A stretch of 6,202 bases of DNA from Aquabacterium sp. (GTDB lineage Bacteria; Pseudomonadota; Gammaproteobacteria; Burkholderiales; Burkholderiaceae_C), in assembly GCA_017989885.1 (NCBI GenBank), contig JAGNPA010000121.1:1-6202 (forward strand), given 5' to 3'. Positions within the stretch are counted from its first letter, which is position 1; the number at the start of each line of letters is the position of its first letter. Below, in pieces: positions 1-4,864 of this stretch. Made by a program: the position numbers and the translations under genes. The notes under the pieces are model-generated. The model worked only from the letters and a program-made list of their open reading frames with translations. It ran no database searches and was not told where the DNA came from.

Positions 1-6
1 TAAAAT
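1..6 (+). promoter_or_regulatory. possible -10 element for argB
   Basis: The window opens with TAAAAT, which matches five of six bases of the sigma-70 -10 consensus. Transcription from it would begin near position 12-14 and give a leader of about 35 nt before the argB ATG at 48. The leader is pyrimidine-rich and shows no clear Shine-Dalgarno sequence. The -35 region would lie outside the window, so the promoter cannot be confirmed; a chance AT-rich patch between genes would look the same. Confidence 0.3.
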
Positions 7-47
7 GCCACTTTGTCTTTCCCTTCCACCCTCTTTGCGCGCACGCC

Positions 48-956
48 ATGCCCCACTCTGCCCAGCCCGACCTCGTTGCCCACATTGCGCCCCGTGACAA
101 GGCGGAGATCCTGGCGCAGGCCTTGCCCTACATCCGCAAGTTCCACGGCAAGACCATCGTCATCAAGTACGGCGGCAACGCCATGACCGACCCGGCGCTG
201 CAGGCCGACTTCGCCGAAGACGTGGTGCTGCTCAAGCTGGTGGGGCTCAACCCCGTGGTGGTGCACGGTGGCGGCCCGCAGATTGACGCGGCGCTCAACA
301 AGATCGGCAAGAAGGGCCAGTTCATCCAGGGCATGCGCGTCACCGACGAAGAAACCATGGAAGTGGTGGAGTGGGTGCTGGCCGGCGAGGTGCAGCAAGA
401 CATCGTGGGCCTGATCAACGCTGCCGGTGGCAAGGCCGTGGGCTTGACCGGTCGCGACGGCGGCATGATCCGCGCCCGCAAGCTCAAGCTGGTGGACCTG
501 GAAGATGCCACCAAGGAACACGACGTGGGCCAGGTGGGTGAGATCGAAGCCATCGACCCCAGCGTGGTCAAGGCCCTGCAGGACGACCAGTTCATCCCCG
601 TCATCAGCCCCATCGGCTTTGGCGAGCAGAACGAGAGCTACAACATCAACGCCGACCTGGTGGCGTCCAAGCTGGCCGAGATCCTCAAGGCCGAAAAGCT
701 CATGCTGCTCACCAACATCAAGGGCGTGCTCGACAAGGAAGGCAACCTGTTGACCGACCTGACCGCGCGCCGCATTGACGAGCTGATCGCCGACGGCACC
801 ATCAGCGGCGGCATGCTGCCCAAGATTGCCGGTGCGCTGGACGCAGCCAAGAGCGGCGTCAATGCCGTGCACATCGTCGATGGCCGGGTGCCGCACGCCA
901 TGCTGCTCGAAATCCTCACCGAGCAGGCTTACGGCACGATGATCCGTTCGCACTGA
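48..956 (+). CDS. argB: acetylglutamate kinase (ArgB)
   Basis: This 302-residue cytoplasmic enzyme phosphorylates N-acetyl-L-glutamate with ATP, the second step of arginine synthesis. It shows the amino-acid kinase fold signatures in order: the KYGGNAM phosphate-binding segment with Lys40, the HGGG loop at 73-76, Arg97 in GMRVTD (N-acetylglutamate contact in the family), the NINAD segment at 199-203, the LLTNIKGV strand at 220-227 and the GGMLPK lysine at 259. Length is normal for the family. About 30 residues precede the first strand and include a helix resembling the N-terminal helix of hexameric, arginine-inhibited kinases, so feedback inhibition by arginine is likely (inference). No strong ribosome binding site precedes the ATG, but the start gives the expected N-terminus. 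The next gene begins within about 30 nt, which suggests cotranscription. I have very little doubt about the identity. Confidence 0.97.
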   Translation: MPHSAQPDLVAHIAPRDKAEILAQALPYIRKFHGKTIVIKYGGNAMTDPALQADFAEDVVLLKLVGLNPVVVHGGGPQIDAALNKIGKKGQFIQGMRVTDEETMEVVEWVLAGEVQQDIVGLINAAGGKAVGLTGRDGGMIRARKLKLVDLEDATKEHDVGQVGEIEAIDPSVVKALQDDQFIPVISPIGFGEQNESYNINADLVASKLAEILKAEKLMLLTNIKGVLDKEGNLLTDLTARRIDELIADGTISGGMLPKIAGALDAAKSGVNAVHIVDGRVPHAMLLEILTEQAYGTMIRSH

Positions 957-985
957 GCGTGATGCGACCCGGCGATGGGGTGGGC

Positions 986-1690
986 ATGAGTGGGGCCGAC
1001 CCCATCTGGTTGTTCGACCTCGACAACACCCTGCACGATGCCAGCCAGGCCGTGTTCGGTCGCCTCAACCGCTCGATGACCGACTACATCGTGCAGCACC
1101 TGAGCCTGCCGCACGAAGAAGCCGATCGCCTGCGCATGCACTACTGGCGGCGGTACGGCGCCACCTTGCTCGGGCTGGAAAAGCACCACGGCATCCGCGC
1201 GGCGCACTTTCTGGCCCAGACCCACACGCTGCCAGACCTGGAGGCGCACCTGCACATGCCCAAGGTGGACCGTGCGGCCTTGCAGCGCCTGCCCGGGCGC
1301 AAGTTCTTGCTGACCAATGCGCCCGCCGACTACGCCAAACGCGTGCTCACCGCGCTCGACCTGGCCTCGTGCTTCGAGGGGGTGATCACCATCGAGGGCA
1401 TGCGGGTGTTTGGCGACCTGCGGCCCAAGCCCGATGCCCGCATGTTGCGTGTTGTCCTGGCCCGCCACAAGCTGCCCGCACACCGCTGCGTCCTGGTGGA
1501 AGACACGTTGGCCAACCTCCAGAGCGCCCGCAGCCTGGGCCTGCGCACGGTGTGGATGCAGCATTACTTGCGCCACAACCCGCATGGTCCGGAGCCGGGG
1601 GTGCCCCTCCACGGCAGGCCGTCGTGGGTGTGTGTCAGAATCAAAAAACTACGGGCCCTGCACAGCTGGGCTCGCACGGCAAGACGGTGA
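986..1690 (+). CDS. HAD-family hydrolase, SDT1-like pyrimidine 5'-nucleotidase
   Basis: This is a 234-residue soluble haloacid-dehalogenase-fold phosphatase. From the ATG at 986, motif I is FDLDNTL with nucleophile Asp11 and acid/base Asp13, motif II is LLTNA with Thr110, motif III is Lys148 in RPKPD, and motif IV is VEDTLANL with Glu172-Asp173. The DLDNTLH start and the order of motifs fit the pyrimidine 5'-nucleotidase group related to yeast SDT1 and PHM8, which removes phosphate from UMP or CMP; the actual substrate is inferred. In-frame starts also exist at 959 (GTG) and 962 (ATG), right after the argB stop, but neither has a ribosome binding site. The ATG at 986 follows a weak GGGG stretch and puts the nucleophile at the usual distance from the N-terminus. 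It lies between argB and slmA with a 20-nt gap to slmA. The basic C-terminal tail (about 213-234) shows no recognised motif. Confidence 0.9.
   Translation: MSGADPIWLFDLDNTLHDASQAVFGRLNRSMTDYIVQHLSLPHEEADRLRMHYWRRYGATLLGLEKHHGIRAAHFLAQTHTLPDLEAHLHMPKVDRAALQRLPGRKFLLTNAPADYAKRVLTALDLASCFEGVITIEGMRVFGDLRPKPDARMLRVVLARHKLPAHRCVLVEDTLANLQSARSLGLRTVWMQHYLRHNPHGPEPGVPLHGRPSWVCVRIKKLRALHSWARTARR
1633..1641 (+). promoter_or_regulatory. possible extended -10 promoter for slmA
   Basis: Within the last codons of the HAD gene, TGT at 1633-1635 is followed directly by CAGAAT at 1636-1641, an extended -10 arrangement (TGn plus a hexamer matching four of six bases). It sits in an unusually A-rich patch (about 1636-1649) in otherwise GC-rich coding sequence. 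A transcript from here would start near 1648 and give slmA a leader of about 60 nt. I see no good -35, which extended -10 promoters can lack. This is a pattern match only. Confidence 0.25.
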
Positions 1691-1700
1691 ACACCACACA

Positions 1701-1706
1701 GGGAGG
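1701..1706 (+). promoter_or_regulatory. ribosome binding site deciding the slmA start
   Basis: GGGAGG lies four bases upstream of the ATG at 1711. The same reading frame stays open back to 1369, but that upstream part overlaps the HAD gene in another frame and has no such site. This motif therefore supports 1711 as the true start. Confidence 0.75.
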
Positions 1707-1710
1707 CTGG

Positions 1711-2409
1711 ATGTCGGACGCGTACTCACCCCAGGCGGCACAACAGGCCGCAGCGGCTGCGCTCACGCCCCCGATGTCATCGACCTCTGCACCTCCGTCT
1801 GACGCCGGGGCGCCGCCGCCCGTTGCGCGCAAGCGTCCTCTGCCCGGCGAGCGACGCGAACAGATCCTGCGGGCGCTGGCGACGCTGTTGGAGCAGCCTG
1901 GGGCCGAGCGCATCACCACGGCGGTGCTGGCCAAGCACCTGCAGGTCAGCGAGGCGGCCTTGTACCGCCACTTCGCCAGCAAGGCGCAGATGTTCGAGGG
2001 GCTGATCGTCTTCATCGAAGACAGCCTGTTCTCCCTGGCCAACCAGATTCAGTCGCGCGAAACCGACCCCGCGCAGCAGATCGCGCGCTTGCTGGCGCTG
2101 GTGCTGCAGTTCGCGCAAAAGAACCCCGGCATGTGCCGCGTGATGGTGGGCGACGCCCTCATCCTGGAGCACGAGCGCCTGTCGGCGCGCATCAACCAGC
2201 TGTGGGATCGCCTTGAGTCGCTGCTGCGCCAGAGCCACAAGGCGATGGCCGAGGCACGCGGCTCGCTCACCCCCACGGTCGATGCGCAGGCCGGGGCGTC
2301 GCTGGCGGTGAGCGTGCTGCTGGGACGGCTGCAGCGCTTCGTGCGCACCGGCTTTCAGCGCCTGCCCACCGAGCACCTCGACGCCAGCGTGCAGCAACTG
2401 CTGCGGTGA
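1711..2409 (+). CDS. slmA: nucleoid occlusion factor SlmA, TetR-fold DNA-binding protein
   Basis: This 232-residue protein resembles E. coli SlmA, which binds specific chromosomal sites and, when DNA-bound, blocks FtsZ ring assembly over the nucleoid. A TetR-type helix-turn-helix covers about residues 48-95 (RREQIL, then ITTAVLAKHLQVSEAALYRHF), followed by SKAQMFEGLIVFIEDSL, very close to the E. coli stretch beginning SKTRMF. The all-helical C-terminal domain keeps NPGM at 138-141, a GDALILEHERL segment and ARINQLWDRLE at 159-169, matching E. coli GRINQLFERIE. The first 45 or so residues are Ala/Pro/Ser-rich, probably disordered, and make the protein longer than E. coli SlmA (198 residues). 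The start at 1711 is set by the GGGAGG site. The gene is packed behind argB and the HAD gene, and a possible internal promoter precedes it. A general TetR repressor is the alternative, but similarity extends through the C-terminal domain, where TetR proteins usually diverge. Confidence 0.9.
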   Translation: MSDAYSPQAAQQAAAAALTPPMSSTSAPPSDAGAPPPVARKRPLPGERREQILRALATLLEQPGAERITTAVLAKHLQVSEAALYRHFASKAQMFEGLIVFIEDSLFSLANQIQSRETDPAQQIARLLALVLQFAQKNPGMCRVMVGDALILEHERLSARINQLWDRLESLLRQSHKAMAEARGSLTPTVDAQAGASLAVSVLLGRLQRFVRTGFQRLPTEHLDASVQQLLR

Positions 2410-2430
2410 GGACTTGGGCGCGGCAGTCGC

Positions 2431-2436
2431 TACACT
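2431..2436 (+). promoter_or_regulatory. possible -10 of a leaderless transcript for the AAA+ gene
   Basis: In the 33-nt gap after slmA, TACACT (four of six bases of the -10 consensus) ends six bases before the ATG at 2443. Initiation at the usual distance would begin at or very near the start codon and give a leaderless mRNA. This fits the absence of any Shine-Dalgarno sequence in the gap. A -35 hexamer at 17-nt spacing is not evident. Confidence 0.3.
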
Positions 2437-2442
2437 GCCCGC

Positions 2443-3357
2443 ATGACGACGCTTGACCCCGCCTTGATCGCCCTGCTGCAACGTGCCGAGTCGCTGGTGA
2501 TGCGACTCGAAACCCTGCTGCCGTCCCCGCAACACGCCGTTGCCGAGCCCGACTGGTCGGCCTCGGTGGCCTTTCGCTACCGCAAGCGCAGTGGCCAGGC
2601 CTGGGCGGCTGGCCGGCTGGAGCCGGTGCGCCACGTGGCCCACATCACCTATGCCGACCTGCAGGAGGTGGACACCCAGAAGGGGCGCTTTGCCCGCAAC
2701 CTGGCGCAGTTCGTGGCGGGCCAGCCGGCCAACAACGTGCTGCTGTCGGGCGCGCGTGGCACGGGCAAGTCGTCCTTGGTCAAGGCCGGCCTGCACGCCC
2801 ACGCCAGCCAGGGCCTGCGCCTCATCGAGGTCGACAAGGCCGACCTGATCGATCTGCCCGATCTGATCGAGTTGGTGAGCACCCGCGCCGAGCGCTTCAT
2901 CATCTTCTGCGATGACCTCAGCTTTGACGAAGGCGAGCCCGGCTACAAGGCGCTCAAGTCAATTCTGGATGGCACTGTCTCGGCCGGGGGCGACAACGTG
3001 CTGCTGATGGCCACGTCGAACCGGCGTCACCTGCTGCCCGAGTACCACTCCGACAATGCCACCTACAAGCACACCAGCGATGGCGAGTTGCATCCGGGCG
3101 AAGCGGTGGAGGAGAAGATCTCGCTGTCCGAGCGCTTCGGGCTGTGGATCAGCTTCTACCCCTTCACGCAGGACGAGTACCTGGCCATCGTGGCGCAGTG
3201 GCTGGCCCATTTCGGCCTGCCCGAGGGCGTGATGGACGTCGCCCGTCCGCAGGCCCTGCTGTGGGCCCTGGAGCGCGGCTCCCGTTCGGGCCGGGTGGCC
3301 TACCAGTTTGCGCGTGATTACGCGGGCCGTGACCACACGGGAGCCGACCATGTCTGA
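2443..3357 (+). CDS. DUF815-family AAA+ ATP-binding protein
   Basis: This is a 304-residue cytoplasmic P-loop ATPase. Residues 1-60 are a helical N-terminal region. The AAA core follows: Walker A GARGTGKSS at 103-111 with Lys109, Walker B FIIFCDDLSFD at 152-162 with Asp157-Asp158, sensor-1-like Asn193 in ATSNRRHLL, a candidate arginine finger Arg231 in LSERFGLWI, and a sensor-2-like GSRSGR at 279-284. The layout and length fit the DUF815 family of bacterial ATPases, whose cellular role is not established. It is related to helicase-loader or DnaA-like AAA+ proteins at the fold level only, so substrate and partner are unknown. No ribosome binding site precedes the ATG; a TACACT element at -12 suggests leaderless translation. 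The 3' end overlaps the Nudix gene by 8 nt, so the two are probably translated together and may share a task (inference). Family assignment is firm, function is not. Confidence 0.88.
   Translation: MTTLDPALIALLQRAESLVMRLETLLPSPQHAVAEPDWSASVAFRYRKRSGQAWAAGRLEPVRHVAHITYADLQEVDTQKGRFARNLAQFVAGQPANNVLLSGARGTGKSSLVKAGLHAHASQGLRLIEVDKADLIDLPDLIELVSTRAERFIIFCDDLSFDEGEPGYKALKSILDGTVSAGGDNVLLMATSNRRHLLPEYHSDNATYKHTSDGELHPGEAVEEKISLSERFGLWISFYPFTQDEYLAIVAQWLAHFGLPEGVMDVARPQALLWALERGSRSGRVAYQFARDYAGRDHTGADHV
3339..3343 (+). promoter_or_regulatory. ribosome binding site of the Nudix gene inside the AAA+ gene
   Basis: GGGAG lies six bases before the ATG at 3350, within the last codons of the AAA+ gene. 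It supports 3350 over the earlier in-frame ATG at 3308, which would extend the protein 14 residues into the ATPase gene without a comparable site. Confidence 0.65.
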
Positions 3358-3850
3358 GCCAGGCACCGAGCGCAAGTCGTATCACGTGATGGATGCGACC
3401 GACCGCACGCCGGTCGAGGTGGCCGTGGGCGTGCTGATTGAGCGCGATGCCCAGGGGCGCGAAAGCCGCTTCGTCCTGACCTCACGGCCACAGGGCAAGG
3501 TCTATGCGGGCTACTGGGAGTTTCCGGGCGGCAAGCTGGAGGCTGGCGAGACCGTCGAGCAGGCCCTGCGCCGCGAACTGCACGAGGAGATCGGCATCAC
3601 CATCGGTGAGGCCCATCCGTGGCAGGTGGAGGTGATGGACTATCCCCATGCGCGGGTGCGCCTGCATTTCTGCAAGGTCTACGACTGGCAGGGTGAGTTC
3701 GAGATGAAGGAGTCGCAACACATGGCGTGGCAAACGCTGCCGGTGGAGGTGGTGCCGGTCTTGCCGGGCACCATCCCGGTGTTGCAGTGGCTGGCCGCAG
3801 AGCGGGGCCACACCGGCGTGACGCACCACGAGGCGGGTCAGCCGGTTTGA
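3350..3850 (+). CDS. Nudix (MutT-like) hydrolase
   Basis: This is a 166-residue cytoplasmic Nudix hydrolase, which cleaves a nucleoside diphosphate linked to another group. The full Nudix box GX5EX7REUXEEXGU is present: Gly61, Glu67, Arg75-Glu76, Glu79-Glu80 and Gly82-Ile83, preceded by GYWEFPGG at 54-61. That WEFPGGK context and the overall size are typical of the MutT/8-oxo-dGTP diphosphatase group that sanitises oxidised nucleotides, but substrate cannot be fixed from sequence, so I give no symbol. The C-terminal 15 residues are a His/Gly-rich tail. The ATG at 3350 has GGGAG six bases upstream and overlaps the end of the DUF815 gene by 8 nt, which points to translational coupling. It is the last gene of the plus-strand block; a 9-bp hairpin begins 4 nt after its stop. 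Confidence 0.92.
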   Translation: MSEPGTERKSYHVMDATDRTPVEVAVGVLIERDAQGRESRFVLTSRPQGKVYAGYWEFPGGKLEAGETVEQALRRELHEEIGITIGEAHPWQVEVMDYPHARVRLHFCKVYDWQGEFEMKESQHMAWQTLPVEVVPVLPGTIPVLQWLAAERGHTGVTHHEAGQPV

Positions 3851-3853
3851 GCG

Positions 3854-3875
3854 CAGCGCCTCGATGGAGGCGCTG
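3854..3875. terminator. 9-bp hairpin between convergent genes
   Basis: The sequence CAGCGCCTC, loop GATG, GAGGCGCTG forms a perfect 9-bp GC-rich stem with a four-base loop. It fills most of the 29-nt gap between the Nudix stop and the stop of the convergent small membrane-protein gene. No T tract follows on either strand, so it may be a weak bidirectional terminator, a Rho-assisted end or a 3'-end protecting structure, rather than a canonical intrinsic terminator. Confidence 0.5.
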
Positions 3876-3879
3876 GCGA

Positions 3880-4110
3880 TCAGTTGCTGGCGGCGCTGGC
3901 TGCGTCCGACGCCACCGAAGCGGCTTCGCTCACCACCGAGGCGGCCGCCTCGACGACCGATGAGGCTGCTGCGCTGGCGGCGCTATCGCTGTGTTCTTCC
4001 ACCTCGATGCCGTGCTTCTCACCGCCCATGTCGATGTCGCCACCGCTTTTCATCAGCACGAAAATGGCCAGGGCCGCGAAGGCCAGAAAGGCCACGAAAA
4101 TCTTCCACAT
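3880..4110 (-). CDS. small single-pass membrane protein with Ala/Ser heptad-repeat tail
   Basis: I do not recognise a named family for this 76-residue protein. Residues 2-20 (WKIFVAFLAFAALAIFVLM) form one hydrophobic segment with a lysine on each side, so it is probably an N-terminal membrane anchor with no lipobox cysteine. A short polar and acidic linker follows (about 21-43, GGDIDMGGEKHGIEVEEH). Residues 44-75 are almost only Ala, Ser and Val with a few acidic residues. From residue 51 the serine repeats exactly every seven positions (51, 58, 65, 72), followed by Val or Ala at the next two. This suggests an Ala-rich helix or coiled coil. The ATG at 4110 has AGGAGA seven bases upstream; the frame stays open further upstream, but that part contains the leader hairpins and has no ribosome site. 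It lies behind the SWIB terminator and converges on the Nudix gene. It could be an envelope or oligomerising protein (inference). Confidence 0.75.
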   Translation of the reverse strand: MWKIFVAFLAFAALAIFVLMKSGGDIDMGGEKHGIEVEEHSDSAASAAASSVVEAAASVVSEAASVASDAASAASN

Positions 4111-4117
4111 GGGGGGT

Positions 4118-4123
4118 TCTCCT
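4118..4123 (-). promoter_or_regulatory. ribosome binding site of the small membrane protein
   Basis: On the minus strand, AGGAGA is followed by A, then six C residues, then the ATG at 4110. The seven-base spacing is ideal and fixes the start of the 76-residue protein. The spacer is a C6 homopolymer, so its length could vary by slippage. Confidence 0.75.
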
Positions 4124-4143
4124 GAAGGTGGTTCACAAGGACG

Positions 4144-4186
4144 GATGCCTGTTGGGCATCGGGCGCCGCCCGGCTTCGGGCAGCGC
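4144..4186 (-). promoter_or_regulatory. two stem-loops in the leader of the small membrane-protein gene
   Basis: Upstream of the small gene, two hairpins lie back to back. One is GATGCC / GGCATC with a five-base loop (4144-4160). The other is GCCCG / CGGGC around a four-base loop (4168-4181), extended by GCGC arms at 4163-4166 and 4183-4186 across one C-A mismatch. A weak -10-like CAAAAT (4196 to 4191) just upstream would put both in the transcribed leader. Together they could be a stabilising or regulatory 5' structure. I recognise no riboswitch class, and the promoter is a weak match. Confidence 0.35.
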
Positions 4187-4245
4187 GAACATTTTGCGTC
4201 ACACCCAGGGGGGAACACTCTTGGTAGCTTCCCGGGGGAGGCATG

Positions 4246-4270
4246 AAAAAAGCCCGGCAATGCCGGGCTT
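4246..4270 (-). terminator. intrinsic terminator of the SWIB gene
   Basis: Read on the minus strand, AAGCCCGGCA and TGCCGGGCTT can pair around a single central base (in practice about 8-9 bp with a 3-5 base loop), followed by a run of six T residues. It starts about 50 nt after the SWIB stop codon. This is a textbook Rho-independent terminator, and it separates SWIB transcription from the small membrane-protein gene downstream. Confidence 0.9.
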
Positions 4271-4321
4271 GGTGCGTGCAGCGGGCCGGACTCGTCAGTG
4301 CGGCCTGTGGCAAGCGGAGCT

Positions 4322-4630
4322 TCAGCTCAGTTGTTGGCTGACCAGCTTGGTCAACTCGAACATCGTGACCTGGTCCTTGCCGAAGATGGGCTTGAGCTTG
4401 GCATCGGCATTGATGTTGCGCTTGTTGGCCGCGTCTTGCAGGTTGTGTGCCTTGATGTATTCCCACACCTTCTTGGTGACCTCGGTGCGAGGCAGCGGTG
4501 CGGCGCCGATCACGGCGGCCAGCAGCGGGCTGGGGGTCAGGGGCTTGAGGAAAGCCGCATTGGGGGCGCGCTTGGCTGCCGGAGCCTTGGTGCCTTCGGC
4601 CTTGGCCGGGGCTTTCTTTGCAGTTGCCAT
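4322..4630 (-). CDS. stand-alone SWIB/MDM2-domain protein with Lys/Ala-rich tail
   Basis: This is a 102-residue protein. Residues 1-24 are a basic, Ala/Pro/Lys-rich tail (MATAKKAPAKAEG and on) like histone H1-type tails, followed by a SWIB/MDM2 domain at about 27-102. Domain marks are FLKPLTPSPLLAAVIG, RTEVTKKVWEYIKAHNLQD, the NKRNINADAKLKPIFG segment and a final MFELTKLVSQQL helix. SWIB domains occur in eukaryotic chromatin remodellers and as short proteins in various bacteria, including Chlamydia fused to topoisomerase I. The role of the proteobacterial stand-alone form is not settled; nucleoid or DNA association is a reasonable inference from the tail. The ATG at 4630 is preceded at eight bases by GGAG; a GTG at 4639 is in frame but overlaps that site. 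The gene has its own terminator (4270 to 4246), so it is probably monocistronic. It is divergent from the oxidoreductase gene. Confidence 0.92.
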   Translation of the reverse strand: MATAKKAPAKAEGTKAPAAKRAPNAAFLKPLTPSPLLAAVIGAAPLPRTEVTKKVWEYIKAHNLQDAANKRNINADAKLKPIFGKDQVTMFELTKLVSQQLS

Positions 4631-4638
4631 GTGTATCA

Positions 4639-4642
4639 CTCC
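4639..4642 (-). promoter_or_regulatory. ribosome binding site deciding the SWIB start
   Basis: On the minus strand, GGAG lies eight bases upstream of the ATG at 4630. The alternative in-frame GTG at 4639 overlaps this motif, so the motif favours the shorter 102-residue form. Confidence 0.65.
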
Positions 4643-4651
4643 AATTTTGGT

Positions 4652-4667
4652 GAGTCAGATCTGATTC
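4652..4667. promoter_or_regulatory. palindrome in the SWIB-oxidoreductase intergenic region
   Basis: TCAGATCTGA at 4655-4664 is a perfect 10-bp palindrome, and the arms gain two more pairs beyond one mismatch to reach 16 bp (4652-4667). It lies 22-37 nt upstream of the SWIB start, where an operator could sit. The rest of the 225-nt region from 4640 to 4864 holds a 5-bp hairpin at 4689-4703 and AT-rich patches, but no convincing -35/-10 pair for either gene. A chance palindrome is quite possible. Confidence 0.25.
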
Positions 4668-4864
4668 GAGCCCAGATGCAGGCCGCATGAGCGAGCGGCG
4701 CTCTGGGACTTGCCTCGGCGATGGTAATGCTTTTCCTGGGCAAAACCGCCCGGTGGCACCCTTTGTACCGTGTCGTCGCCCCTGAAAATCACACGGTTGC
4801 GGGCTTTGGTGTTCAATCGGGGGGCGCGTTTTCCGCGAGTTGTCCTATTTTCCCGGAGTTCTGA

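Noticed and set aside
929..1612. Minus-strand open frame of 227 codons opposite the HAD gene
   Set aside because: The plus-strand frame has all four HAD motifs; the antisense product shows no recognisable motif.
1369..1710. In-frame 114-codon upstream extension of slmA
   Set aside because: It overlaps the well-supported HAD gene in another frame, shows no family similarity, and the GGGAGG site marks the ATG at 1711.
1777..2802. Long minus-strand open frame (341 codons) opposite slmA and the AAA+ gene
   Set aside because: It is antisense to two genes with full family motifs and has a His/Gln/Arg/Gly-rich composition typical of GC-rich shadow frames.
3900..3985. Possible tandem repeat or CRISPR-like array
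   Set aside because: The 21-bp periodicity is imperfect and matches the protein heptads; there are no unique spacers.
3864..4664. Plus-strand open frame of 266 codons
   Set aside because: It runs antisense to the small membrane protein, the SWIB terminator and the SWIB gene, with low-complexity Arg/Pro-rich product and no ribosome site.
4053..4688. Minus-strand frame of 211 codons overlapping SWIB
   Set aside because: It reads through the intrinsic terminator and overlaps the motif-supported SWIB frame on the same strand.
4763..4789. TTGTAC and GAAAAT as a promoter pair for the oxidoreductase
   Set aside because: Spacing is only 15 nt and the -35 matches poorly, so it is no better than chance in this AT-rich patch.
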